From Hybos culiciformis (lineage: Eukaryota; Arthropoda; Insecta; Diptera; Hybotidae): 64,000 nucleotides of DNA. The first letter of the stretch is position 1. Each line of letters begins with the position of its first letter. The notes beneath the pieces are model-generated. The model made no database searches and had not been told where the DNA came from. It saw only the letters and a program-made list of their open reading frames with translations. Positions 24,501-36,575 of this stretch are shown piece after piece. The stretch is from positions 144,185,308-144,249,307 of the forward strand of contig OZ023273.1 in NCBI GenBank assembly GCA_964007475.1, given 5' to 3'. The position numbers and the translations under genes were made by a program.

Positions 24501-25116
24501 ATGACAGAACGGACTTATATATTTCCTGTCTGTTCGTTTGGTCTGGGATGAGATTCAACCATTCTCTGTTCCGGAATTAACCCTTTATCCTACAAAAGTT
24601 TTTTATTTTAAGTGATTTAGACATGTATAATGTAGATAGTGTTGAAATAATTTTCACGGAAGCTTATAAAAAAAAAGATTTTGAAAAATTTTCATTATCA
24701 AAAAACACAAAAATGTTTAAAAATTTATTTTCCAAAAATAAAATTCTAAATAGTATCGTTATCGCCTTTGAACTTTTCATTATTTTTATATAAAGAAAGT
24801 ACTGATAACCATTTTAAATGTATTTGTTGTTTATAATATATAAGAATAAATGGTATTGGTATAATAATATTGATGGAACCTAAAAAATATCTGTAGTACC
24901 TACCTGGCAGCAGCCCAAGTTTTTCAAAATTAATGTACCTTAAATCAAAATGTTGAAAGCGGGCCTCATACTTCATTTATAAGTTAATGTTTTATTTTTT
25001 TCTTTTACAAGTAACGATCCAAATATTTATTTTCCTTTGGAATCTGAATTTTCCCATATATATGTATGTAAATGATTTTTTTTTGTATTCAAGTTAAAAT
25101 TTTTAAAAAATATTCG
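21568..25116. other. Intergenic between TEP and the assembly gap
   Basis: No gene seen. It contains a hAT element (23591-24246) and a 10-base-stem hairpin, AGTACTGGAT / ATCCAGTACT, at 22312-22341. A less AT-rich patch at about 24478-24595 (GGGATCGGGATGAATAAG onwards) may be old repeat. Open frames on either strand lack recognisable domains. Confidence 0.5.
23591..24246. mobile_element. Non-autonomous hAT element
   Basis: The ends CAGGGTATGT (23591) and ACATACTCTG (24246) are inverted repeats (9 of 10). They are flanked by a perfect 8-base duplication TTAAATAA (23583-23590 and 24247-24254). The 656-base body is rich in pyrimidine/purine strings (CTCCTGAA, TTTCCTTC and complements) arranged roughly as two opposed arms. 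No coding potential. Confidence 0.9.
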
Positions 25117-25316
25117 NNNNNNNNNNNNNNNNNNNNNNNNNNNNNNNNNNNNNNNNNNNNNNNNNNNNNNNNNNNNNNNNNNNNNNNNNNNNNNNNNNNN
25201 NNNNNNNNNNNNNNNNNNNNNNNNNNNNNNNNNNNNNNNNNNNNNNNNNNNNNNNNNNNNNNNNNNNNNNNNNNNNNNNNNNNNNNNNNNNNNNNNNNNN
25301 NNNNNNNNNNNNNNNN
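25117..25316. other. Assembly gap (200 N)
   Basis: Exactly 200 N. The round length suggests a placeholder of unknown true size. It lies just beyond the last visible exon of the minus-strand SLC6-like gene. Confidence 0.99.
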
Positions 25317-25434
25317 ATCAATAACATTATTTTTTCCCGAAACCAAAGTAAGTTGAAAGTAAAATATATAACTTTATCGAACTTAGTAATAAACATAATC
25401 ATCTGTTTTTTAATTTTCTTTTGTTTTTCATAAA

Positions 25435-25436
<2 letters not shown>

Positions 25437-25525
<89 letters not shown>
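25437..25525. repeat. (TA)n microsatellite
   Basis: About 89 bases of pure TA dinucleotide, between the gap and the last visible exon of the SLC6-like gene. It may have caused the assembly break. The open frame across it is an artefact of the repeat. Confidence 0.97.
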
Positions 25526-25529
<4 letters not shown>

Positions 25530-25626
25530 ATATAAATATATCGTTATGTTTGAATTACGGTTCAAAACTATTACAGATCAGTTTTTTGTACGACATATTT
25601 ACTCTGTTGAATGAAAATATATTTAC

Positions 25627-28600
25627 CAGTACTAAAAAAACACATAGTGGTGTTATAAATCTAAATAAGAAGAACTTCCACGTTTTAAAATTATAATTCA
25701 GCATAAATTTAACATCTCGTTGAAACCTAAATCGACCATAAATCCAAACAATCACTCCCAACTCCAACACACAAATTAACATTTGAATTATTCCTTCGAT
25801 ACTATAACGTATTGAAAACATGACAAATCCTCGCTGAAAAAAAATTGTTCAATATTTAGGTAGTTGAGTAAAAATTTGAAGTACAATTTTAAAAGTGAAA
25901 AACAGATACAGTTCCGAATTCTTTTTTTTATCAAAAATCTAACTTAAGCAAATATCTGTAATTTTAATCCTTACAAGAAAACTTCATCAGGGATGGGTTT
26001 AAAATTCTTTATGTCGGATAATAAAGATAAGTTCAAAATATTAACCAAATATTATATATTTTTCAAAATCAAAAATTAAAAATCTTATTCGAAATTAGTT
26101 TACTTACATTTGTTCCGAAAAACATCGAGGCACAAAATAAAATCGTGAATAAATAAATAAAAACTTTCTTATTGGACTTGCGCAATTTTTCATGCTCATC
26201 AAATATTGCTGTGACAACTGCAAAAATTTGTATTACCTAGAAAATAAATGAAAGTTGATTGTTATTCATAACGTAAATTTCCATGAAATAAAAAATTTTA
26301 ATAAATGTTAAGCTAAATTGTATATCTACATTATTATTAATTGGATATAAAACAAGACATAAAATAGTTACACTCTTCTGTTAAGACAACAGGTGAAAAT
26401 CTTGTCGTAAAACAAAATAAAATCAAATAAACCAAACATAAATAATTAATATTAAAAAGTCAATATGTTTTGGAATCCAGATTAGTATTACTCGTGTGTT
26501 ATAAATGTACTTACACATGATGAAAATTCTGCCAAAAATAACATTGCATAAAATATTAATGACCACAAATGCGATAATTCTATTTTTCCAAATAAATACG
26601 GAAACCCAGTGTATGCAAAATCAATTTGATTAAAACCACCAATTTTTTGTAAACTTAAATCATATGTTTCCAACAAGTATTGTCGAGCAATAAAAACTAA
26701 AAATCCAGTTAAAATCACTATTAACAGATGACTAAAACACACCAATAACGATAATTTTTTTAAATTTGTATTAAATTTATTGAATGAAGATATTGTTAAA
26801 ACAGCTCCCCAGCCTGGTCCAAGTGTTAGAGCAGCTGGCGCAGCAGAATACACCCAAATTATGAAAAATTCTACAACATCTAAACGATAACTTGGATATA
26901 CAAATTTTGTTAAATGATCAATTGTGCCAGGGAGGCAAAATATTCTAGTAAATATCATAATTAGAAATATTAACATTAAGTACGTTGAGTATCGAAGTAT
27001 TTTAGAAATCTGAAAATGAAAAATAAAAATTCTTAACTTCCAATTTCCAATTGATCGAAAAATATTTATATCGTTATGGGTAGGTTTTTGAATTGGGAAA
27101 TGAATATTTGCAATATTGAGTGAACAAGAAAGTGTACAAGGTACAAGAAATATCACATTTTTTATTACACATTTAAAAATTATTTTTAAGGTTCAGCTTA
27201 TTTAAAGGTTAACTATTTTTTTTATTTTTACCATTGGCAGTCCTTTCCATACAACATATGCTACACCTAACCACACTAAAATGGTACATACGAAAATTCT
27301 CCATGACATTTGCCATCCTTCAGTTTCACTTAGTGCTATTGCTTTGCTAGAAAAAAAAACTTTTTAATACACGTAAATAATGCCTTTGAGCACTGATGGA
27401 ATATGTAAATATGTTAATTTGTCACCCATCAACAAATTTGATAGTGAAAAACTTTTTACATACTAAATTTTTTTAAATGAAATAAATTTCAATTTTATAA
27501 ATATACGCTTACTAAAAAAATTCTGTTGAAGCTAATGTTCTAGACGCTACAATATCACCTTTAATCATTAAATAACGCTTAATTGGTTCTTCTTTACATT
27601 CAATTGTATTCCAACTGTTGTCGCATGTGGTCCACGGCAGTGTTGGTTGCATTGAGCTAAGAAAGAACACTAAAGGTACAGCTGCATTTATACTATAATA
27701 ACTGGCAGCAATAATATTAAGAACTAAAATCACATATCCTAAACCTGTAAAATTAATATAAAAATAATTTTTAAACATGTAACAATATTTGGTACATTAT
27801 AAAATTACCTTTAGCTGCTGGAGCTAATCGGTAAGCAGATATGAAACCACTGCTGGAAAATTGTCCAAGAAATGATTGAATAAAAAAAATTGGTAATGTA
27901 AAAACAAATAGATCCAGGATATACGAAATTAGGAAAAAACCTAAAAGGAAAAAAAAAACAAATTTTAGTATACCTTCCTACCTACTTATTAATTCTTTAA
28001 TTCTTTATAATATTAACTACATATATATAAATATATGTATATTTACATTTTGTATCTGTCCGTCCATACCACACTAAAATGCTTAGAACTATGAAACTAC
28101 TTGGCGGATTTCAATCGCTTCCATGCTAAAATATGCGTAATCTTGTCTTTTTCAGTTACGTTAAAAACTGATATTCTCCGATTATGGGGTTGAGAATTAG
28201 AAGCTCTCAACCTATAAGTGTCTAGATAATTTTCTTATAAAATTTATAGAAAATTCGAATTTTTATAAAATATAAATAAATTCAAATGCTAATAATGTAG
28301 TATCGAGGGTAGATAGATTACAATTCGAAGAATTTAATTATGTCAAAGGATTTGGCCTGGTGACTGAAAATGATTTCCATTATAAATTGGAATATGAGTA
28401 GATGTCGATTGAAGAGAACTATTAAAAAATATTAAAACCCCGATTGAGCGCCAAGGATTCGGATGAAAGAAGATGTAAATTGGAATATGGAATTATAGAC
28501 TGTTAAAAAATTTATTCTACGTGCTCGCACATATTTTTCATCAGAAAAAAAATGTATAAACTTAATTGATAAATTTTTTTTTGTATCAAGTTAAATTTAA

Positions 28601-29885
28601 TTTAACATAAAGATAAATATAATTTATTCATCGATAACAGAAAAAACAACTTGTTGATTTAATTATATTTAGTATTTATTTCCCCTCCCCCGCAATCCTC
28701 AATGCCCATTAATTCTGCATACCATACCACCGGCATATAGCATTTAACATTCTTTGGTTTGCAACAAATTGTTAAGAAAAATTATAAACAAAAACAATTT
28801 TTATAAGCACACCAAAATAAACAAAAACTTTCACTTCCTAATTTTTTTTATTCATTTTAAAAAAAACATTTTTTTTTTTGTCTTTTATTGACTAAAACTT
28901 TCCTTATTCGAAAATATACTTTGAAAGCTTTCGAAATGAAAATGAAATCATTTAACAGGTCAAGGTCATTTTCATAAAAAAAATAACAAAAATGTTGTGA
29001 TTTTCTTTTTATTTAGTTTTTAAAAACAAATAAATTGTCAAGATTAAAAAAAAAAAAAAAACAAACATTTTTATTTTTAATGTAACTAATATTGTGTATG
29101 GTGTTGTAGACTTTGTTTTGCCAAACGAAAAATGTAAAAAAATAATGAAAATTTTTTGATTGATTTTTCTTTTAGAAAGGATAAGAAATTTTCAATATTA
29201 TGGTATCCGTATTGAAAACATAAAAAGAAAAAACTTTTCTTTGTTCTGTTGGAACTTCAAAAAATCGTTCTTTTCCATAAATTACCAGAAATTAAAACTA
29301 GAAACTAGCAAAAAACTAGTATTTGAAAACATATTTGAAACTCGTATTAGTACAAGAAATTCAATCGAATCTTTTTAAAATATACACTTATAACTAGTTT
29401 TTCCTTTCCGCTTATCCATTTTAGGGCTATAATAGGATTGAAATAAAAATTGAGAAATTTGTTCAAACTTGGTATGTATATTTTTCTTAGCTATAGAAAT
29501 AAATTTCAACCAAATCACCAAACTCAAAGTTTTTCAATAATTAATTTTTATATTATTATGAAATGTTATTTTAATGTCAATATATAAAAAAAAATTAATT
29601 TAATCAAAATATTAATTTACCTCCTAACGCCCAATGCATAAAAATTGATTTTGGCAGCAAAGTGAAATGTTTCATGCCAAATGCATGAGATAAACAAGCA
29701 GAATAGAAATCCAAGCTACTTTCCCAGTTTCCTCGATCTTTTCTTGGTTTAAATGGTTCATTGGAACCAGTTTTTGTTTTAATTTCTGTTAAATAATGAT
29801 TAAATGTTGTTAGAAAATTTTCATATGTCCTGGATATATTTTCACGTAATCGATTCGGAAAATTTATTATTGTTATTGGTTGCAT
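25627..29885 (-). CDS. SLC6-like transporter A, lacking its last exon
   Basis: Multi-pass membrane protein of the SLC6 (neurotransmitter:sodium symporter) fold. Minus-strand exons, 5' to 3': 29885-29621, 27940-27809, 27744-27513, 27346-27232, 27009-26515, 26236-26108, 25833-25627. They join in frame to 525 residues without a stop; paralogues B and C have an eighth exon of 90-97 residues, so the C-terminus is missing, probably in the gap. Seen: long N-terminus; TM1 region (WESSLDFYSACLSHAFGMKH then FTLLP); TM2-3 (FLGQFSSSGFISAYRLAP); an EL2 loop with the typical cysteine pair PWTTCDNSWNTIEC; TM6-7 (LGPGWGAVLTISSFNKFNTN); TM8 (FLAEFSSCVIQIFAVVTAIF then DEH). TM1 differs from the family GNVWRFP: Asn is His, and Trp-Arg-Phe is Thr-Leu-Leu. 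EL2 is shorter than in B and C. Substrate unknown. The insect SLC6 family contains fast-evolving orphan clades of this sort. Confidence 0.88.
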
Positions 29886-30681
29886 TTTTAGTAATTCTTT
29901 TTTTTTTTTTTTTTTTTCACATAATAATTAAGAATAATATTATTTAAATTAGTATTATAATAATTTTAATTTTTTTTCTTTAATCAATTTATATTATTTT
30001 AAGTAAGAAGAAAAAAATTTATTATTTTTAGATAGAAAATTTTCAATATAACTTCTAGTGCTAAAATGTGGATACACAATAATTTTCCTGGCAGTTTTTT
30101 CTCTAACAAAGATTTTTCTTATAAATTTAATGAAAAGCTCGTACGTATTTGTTTTTGTGATTTGCAAATTAAAAAGGACTTTCAAACTTTAAATTTCATT
30201 TTGTAACAAAATACATTTTATTTTTTTTTCCATTTTTTTATTGAATTAAGTTTGAGATAATTGAACTATTTAAATATTCTTTTTTTGGTTTAGAAGTCCC
30301 TAAAAATGCAATAACAATTGATATATCTCCATATAAATGTCCGAAATTAAATAGAAAAAATTTTTAATTTCTCTAATCTTTTAAAATAGATAGGATTTTA
30401 GACTGAGATATAAATATAATTTAATGTTATAACTCTTTCAATCAAAAATTTTCATTGAAAAATCATATTTTCATTATATTAAATTAATTTGAAAACAAAA
30501 CATTTAATATTTAATAACATTTAATAGCCAGGGATTATTTTGAGGATTATTTAATAAAAAAAAGCCTGGTAAATGGACACTAATATTCTCGAAAATATTA
30601 TTCTTAAATTATATTTATACTTCAATAAAATTCAGTAATATGCAGCACACCCTATTGTCCCTCGAATCAAATTGAAAATAG

Positions 30682-31070
30682 GATTTTCGAATACATAAAT
30701 ATAATTACACTCCGAAATTTGGATAGTAAGATAATTTGTAAGGTAATTGTAATATATTTCGTTTTACCTTCAATTATTATAGAATGTATAGAAAGAATAA
30801 ATATGTTAAAGCTAAATCAAGTGTTGGATATCCAAATGTATAAAGTTCACGAATAACAAAAAAATTATCAAACATTTTTTTCGATTTTCGAATACATAAA
30901 TATAATTGCACTTCGAAATTTGGATAGTAAGATAATTTGTAAGGTAATTGTAATATACTTCGTTTTACCTTCAATTATTATAGAATGTATAGAAAAAATA
31001 ATATGTTAAAGCTAAATCAAGTGTTGGATATGTATAAAGTTTACGAATAACAAAAAAATTATCAAAAATT
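30682..31070. repeat. Two-copy tandem duplication, about 200 bp unit
   Basis: The segment beginning GATTTTCGAATACATAAATA at 30682 recurs at 30883, giving a 201-base unit. It has only scattered substitutions and a roughly 7-base deletion in copy 2 (ATATCCAAATG against ATATG). Both copies end in AAAAAAATTATCAAA followed by a T tract. No coding function is evident. Confidence 0.9.
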
Positions 31071-33355
31071 TTTTTTTTTATATTTTTAGAATACTTTAGG
31101 TTGTAGTTTTTAAATCTCAAATAATAAACATATTTGGTGTTCAGAACAATTTGGTTGTTACAATGATTTTGGTTTTTGTGTTTAGGAAGTTCATAAGTAT
31201 ATATATAATATTTTTTTTTTTATAACTAAAGCTCTTTGAAAATGTGTAGGATTCTATATAAACAACAAAAAAAATGTTAGAAAAGCTTTTCATTCAAGAA
31301 ATCAAATCAAAATTTATTCTTTGATCCCTTATATTCTTGCAATTGGTTATTTATTATATATATCATACTATAATATGTATTCCTGTAACTGAAAAAAGCT
31401 AAAACAAATAACTTTAAGAAAAATCTCAATTTTAATTAAAAGGGTCATTAGAAAATTTCGTCATCAACAAGATTTTCTAGTTTTATTACTCAATGTGTCG
31501 ATAATTTATAATTTCTTTTATATACATTATTATAACAAATAATAACAATTTTATCTTAATATCAATGTCAATGTTAAAGTCAGTGTAAATTATGTTGTTC
31601 AATATCATAAATATAATATTAAATGTAAATCAAAACGTTATTGTACTGAAAATCCGCATACCTAATTTCAATATCCTACGCACCTTGAAAATAAATTTGC
31701 CAGCTTACTACCAAATAAATTACCATTTTCGGTTATGTATAGGTATGCAGTTAATTTGATTGATAAGTTCCGTTTAATAAAAAAAAAAATATTGTCAAAG
31801 AATTATTTTTATAATAACCTTCATAAATCTTAAAGGAATTATAATTATATATTTTTATTTTGTTACACATACATAATAAATAATGTCTATCTTTTTGCAA
31901 GGCCTTAAAGTATTCACTTTGACTCTATAATGGAAGCAGTAAACTATTATAAATAAGTAAATAATATAAAAATTTTTAAATAAACATAAACCATTTATGT
32001 ATATCAATTACATCAACAGTATTCGATTCATATAATTATATATACATTAACTTTGAAAATTTATTGATAGTGTTAGAATTTGTTTGTGTCGATAAAATAA
32101 TGAAACTTCCGCCGGATTATCAGTCATTAGCAAATTATTTTTCGGGTAATTTTAAATCGCAATTTGTTTTAAAATTCAATTAAAAAGTATGAAAATGTTT
32201 TTTTATTAATATTTTATTTGAAAGAAAAAAATTATATTTTAACTTTTCTAACGTTTCCCTAAAATTTCCTTTTCTTTTAATATTATTTGTCTAAGCTTGT
32301 AAATAAGAAAGAAATTACCATTTTAGTTGCATAAATACAACATTTTTATAAAAGCTCAATTTTGAAAAAAAAAAAAAAAAATTAATATGTTTTCTTCTGG
32401 ATTATATTTAACACTAAAAGTTTAACATTTGTGTTACAAAAGTTTTGATTTTAAAACTAATTACTTTTTATTATATTTTAAATTATATAAAAATTATATG
32501 TGTACATAGTAAGTGAGTTAACTTGATATCCCTGGCTTGGCGTGGCCTTTTTATTTGTTATCAAAATTACTCTAATTATAATTCAATGAAATTAATAATG
32601 CATTATGCAGTGAGTTCAATACTTTTTAATAATAACAAGTTTACATATGTACCATATTGGTCATAGTTTTTGTATTGTATTCAACTGTTATGGTTTTCTT
32701 TAAATAGGATTTCAGGTATACTAACATCTACTAATCTGAATGACAACTAATGGGAAAATAATTAAACAAATTTGGTCAGGTTCAACTGTAAACTTTGTTT
32801 ATTACAATTTAAATTATTTTAATATCTGAAACAGAAACTCAACTGAATGTGACTAGATATGACTGATAGTTATGTAAAAATAGTTGTTTTTAAAGACACT
32901 TTTAGGTTATAATTTATCATCAATTCTTTCACACATTTCAACAACTGTAGAATAATAAGGTATACATATAGTATTCCATAATCTTTTTAGATTTTATTTA
33001 AAGGTTGATTTTCATAGATTATGACCTTATAATAATTAATAAGTTTCTGCTGCCTTATTGAAGTTAAATATAAGTACGAGGTAGGTTAGAAATTAAATGG
33101 TGTTGTTAAAACTTATATACATATATTATTGAATCAACAGGTTATTGATATATCTTTAAAAGAAGAGTTCAATCATCTTGAAGAAAAACTCTTGAAATAT
33201 TCTAAAATTTAAATTTTATTATTCATAAATTTAAACTAAATTTTGTTTTCGACTTATTTACAAGACGACATCTTAACAAAGTTTTTAAGAAAACAAAAAA
33301 AGTCGGCAATTGTAAATAAAAAATTTTGATTGTAGAACATTACAAGATTTTAGAG

Positions 33356-33760
33356 CAGGGTTTCTTAACCTGTCCATGGATCATATTTTAGGGGTTCTTT
33401 CTCTCTATTGAGATCTCTTAGATATGCCAGCGATTCTCCACAATATAAAGAACAGAGCATTCGCAAATTTTCCACACTTGTGACAATAAAAATAAAACAT
33501 CGAAATCGATTGAATGTTGAACATGATATGCACGTTGCTTTGTCGAAAACCATCCCTCAATTCAATTTATTAATCAAGGAAAAGCAACAACAACGTTTAA
33601 ATTACAAATTTTAATTTTAAAAATTTTATATACTATTAAAATAATGAAATTAAATGTTTTTTAAAAAATTGATGTTTTTTGCAAAAAAATTTTACAGGGT
33701 CCGTGACTTCTTAAAAAAATTTAAAAGGGTCCATTATACCAAAAAGGTTAAGAGGCATTG
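33356..33760 (+). mobile_element. hAT element, internally deleted
   Basis: The ends CAGGGTTTCTTAACCT (33356) and AGGTTAAGAGGCATTG (33760) are inverted repeats, about 12 of 16, of the CAGNGNTTCTTAACCT type known from Charlie-like hAT transposons. They are flanked by TTTTAGAG (33348-33355) and GTTTAGAG (33761-33768), a 7 of 8 target duplication. Inside is the C-terminal part of a transposase, so this is a deletion derivative of an autonomous element. Confidence 0.85.
33408..33614 (+). pseudogene. hAT transposase C-terminal remnant (ZBED5/FAM200-like)
   Basis: The frame contains KHRNRLNVEHDMHVALSK, then IPQFNLLIKEKQQQ, resembling the extreme C-terminus of hAT transposases related to ZBED5/FAM200 proteins (K.RNRL..E.D...ALS). 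It has no dimerisation core and no upstream catalytic part. Both terminal repeats of the element enclose it. Confidence 0.6.
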
Positions 33761-35122
33761 GTTTAGAGCAAATTTAGAACAAATTAAAAATTAAAAAAAA
33801 AAATTATATAATATGTAGGTAGTATGAAAAATGTACATATTTTATTCGCATAATTTATTAACTACTTCCACAATATTGACTTTTTCGACTTGAATTTTAT
33901 TAAGAACATTAAGATCAAGAAAAAAAATGTTATTTGATATAATTACATAAAATTAAAATAAATTATGCACTTTTGCATGTATAATGCAATTAATATGTAA
34001 TTCGAAATATTTTCTTGTTTCGACTGATTGTTGTTATGCACTTTTTAAGAATTACAATTAAAGAATAAAATTTAATGGACAAGAAAATATGAGATAAAAT
34101 GATCATAATTCAAGTAAACACGCCCTAACATCTGGTTTTTAGCTGGTTTGGTCCATATTAATATTAATTTTTAATTATGACATACGTAATATTCTTATTA
34201 TTTTATTTCTTTACATACATTTTCTATACTATAAAAATCTATATCTTTTTTTCACAGTTGCTATGTTAAATTGACAAACAAAATTAAACATAAAAGATGA
34301 ATGCAATTCTTATTTATGAGTAGGTGTTCGGTTCATTTGAGGGTAACCAATAATAATGTTATAATCTTGAAAGATATATTTATTAATTATGCATTATACC
34401 TTAGAAAAGATGTTACAGAAAAATAGTATATAATACTAGTAGAGAACTTCTGGCACTGATGAAAGAATACTTTGGTACATAAAAATTTGGAACTCAAATA
34501 AATAAAGTTTGTTATCAATGTAATTAAAATGAATTATTACAAAAAAAGCAAAAAATTTGATCTTCAAGACATTGCCACAAGAACAAATTTAGATTTTTAA
34601 GAATCAGTCAAATTTATGTAACATTACTTATATATCAACAATAGGAATGATAAAAATTTGTAACAAAATCAGTCATCATAACTAAAAAAGTTTATCAACA
34701 AATTATTCTTAATGAAGTTAATTATTTTATTTTAAATTTTGCTTTTTTATTCAGGAAAAAAAACAGAAGTTATAAGAATTCTTTTAACCTTGCTACTGAC
34801 GGTACATTATATCACATAATCGGAATTATATCATATAATCATTGAACTAGGAATTATTAATATTAAGCTTATAGAAATTTATGAAATGTTCAACAAGAAC
34901 CTCTTTTAAACATATATTTCTACATACTTCCACATATATTTATTACATTTATTACGTATTTATGTTAAGATATTAAAAAAAATAACCTACATATGAATAT
35001 TTAAACTTTGACTTTGTCATATAAAACAAATATAAGTAAATAGATTTTATTCCCACCTAGATTTAAAAATTTCATATAAGCTGCATTACGTTTCTTTTAA
35101 AGCGTGGATAAAAGTTATTGCA

Positions 35123-35136
35123 AATTGCAGGTGTTG
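35123..35136 (+). promoter_or_regulatory. Conserved upstream element AATTGCAGGTGTTG (cuticle gene 1)
   Basis: A 14-base sequence, 97 bases before the TATA box, identical to one 99 bases before the TATA box of cuticle gene 3 (46227-46240). It contains an E-box CAGGTG. The flanks (ATTGTTCTA downstream) are also shared. It may be a binding site or simply residual duplication. Confidence 0.45.
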
Positions 35137-35219
35137 TTTTATAATTTAATTGTTCTAATTTTATTAATCTGTACATATTCCGTATTATTAACATTCTTAA
35201 AAAAATTTATATTTTCATG

Positions 35220-35254
35220 TATAAAAGAACATAAATTTCTTTTTAGAATTCAGA
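35220..35254 (+). promoter_or_regulatory. Core promoter of cuticle gene 1 (TATA + initiator)
   Basis: TATAAAAG at 35220-35227, with initiator TTCAGAT whose A is at 35252, 32 bases after the first T of the TATA box. The same layout occurs in cuticle genes 2 and 3. Confidence 0.8.
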
Positions 35255-35329
35255 TCAAATTAAGCTTTTGAGCAATATAAGTCATTTTATTGTGATATAT
35301 TTATTTTAATAAAAAAAATTCTAATCAAC

Positions 35330-36032
35330 ATGAAGGTTGGTAACATTCTGAAATTTATAAACAATTATATAACATATCCACTTACTACTCACCGGAAATA
35401 CATATGCATTTTTTTTAATAAATGAAATCTTAAAAAATTTCGTGAAAATTCAAATTTGTTAATTAAAGTATTGTATATGTATATATTTTGAAACGGATAA
35501 TATTTTAGACAAAATAACCAATAATAATTTTTCACCGAAATTCCGAATTCTCATATAATATTTTTTGTTTCCTTAATTCCAGTTCGCATTTGCCGTAGTC
35601 ATGTTAGCTTTAGCTATGGGTGTTCAATCATCAGTTATCGATATAGCTCATCATGGAGTTTTAGGACATGGATTATGGGGACATGGAGTTTGGGGACACG
35701 GACTCTGGGGACATGAAGTTGTAGGTCATCCAGCTGCAATTAGTTTAGCACAAGGTCCAGCTATATTGGGACACCATGGTATTGCCGTTGCTCACGCCCC
35801 AGCTGCCATTGATGTAACTCATGGAATCCATGCTCCTGTACATGCCGTACATGCTCCAGCTGTTGCCATCCATGCTCATGTACCTGCTGTTGCTGTACAT
35901 GCACCAGCTGTTTTAGCTCATGAAGGACAATATGTTGCTAAAACACGTGGTGCCTTACATACCGCTCCATTAGCTGGCCACATTCAATCTGTGTCATCAG
36001 TTAACGTAGAACCAGCACCAGGAACACATTAA
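35330..36032 (+). CDS. ACP1-like low-complexity cuticle protein 1
   Basis: Small secreted structural protein of the cuticle. Exons 35330-35335 (ATG AAG only) and 35583-36032 are joined by a GT..AG phase-0 intron, giving 151 residues. The signal peptide MKFAFAVVMLALAMGVQSS is split by the intron after Lys2, a plan common in insect cuticle genes. The mature chain starts with GHG(L/V)WGH repeats, then AISLAQGPAILGHHGIAVAH, then Ala/His/Pro/Val-rich HAPAV and HAHVPAV units. It ends in a conserved tail YVAKTRGALHTAPLAGHIQS, SVNVEPAPGTH. The tail resembles adult cuticle protein 1 of flies; there is no chitin-binding R&R domain. First of four tandem paralogues. The in-frame ATG at 35601 is not the true start. 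Confidence 0.9.
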
Positions 36033-36238
36033 GCCCTTTAATAATACATTGACTGAATCTTATAAACTGTCGTAGTTCATAATGAACAAAACAAAATTCC
36101 TCTCACTTTAGAATTCCTTCATTCTACTTTTATTTTTTTCTTTTTAATTTTCATTTAGAATCTTAAGAAAATTTATGTTTTTTTAATTTTCATCCCATTT
36201 CTTTTAAAGCAATTGTATATAACTTTAGTAATTATTAA

Positions 36239-36251
36239 AATAAATAATAAA
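36239..36251 (+). terminator. Polyadenylation signals of cuticle gene 1
   Basis: Two AATAAA hexamers (36239-36244 and 36246-36251), about 210 bases after the stop codon. Confidence 0.7.
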
Positions 36252-36575
36252 AGCTTTTTATAATTATTAAAAATATGTAATATGTTTTTTATTGAATAGT
36301 TAAAAAACCTTAAAACAGGGTTTCGAACCCGAATCGAACCTGAACCCGGTCCGATTCAAGCTTTTCAACAAACAAGATTTTTATTTGTGGTGATATGATT
36401 TTTTCTTGTTGTGTTGAATTAAAGTGAAAACTTAGCAAAATAACGTAAATTACGAAAATTCTTTTATTTTAACGAAAACAAATTTGGATTTTTATAGAAT
36501 AAATGAAAAAAAATTATAGTCACTAAATGCCAATTTACGATTAGTATCGTGTACTTATGCTCTTCAATTGGAGAC

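Larger units (their letters stand above)
29886..35122. other. Intergenic between SLC6-like A and the cuticle array
   Basis: Upstream of the A start codon (minus strand) is a roughly 20-base homopolymer tract at about 29899-29918. The region contains a 200-base tandem duplication (30682-31070) and a hAT element (33356-33760). The rest is AT-rich with no supported gene. Confidence 0.5.

Noticed and set aside
25117..25316. Open frames reading through N
   Set aside because: Translation of an assembly gap.
25421..25696. Open frame of repeated Tyr-Ile across 25437-25525
   Set aside because: It is the (TA)n microsatellite read as codons and lies antisense to an SLC6-like exon.
28041..28330. GTCCGTCCATACCACACTAA region in intron 1 of SLC6-like A as a repeat family
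   Set aside because: Resembles common insect repeat debris, but no ends, duplication or second copy in the window could be shown.
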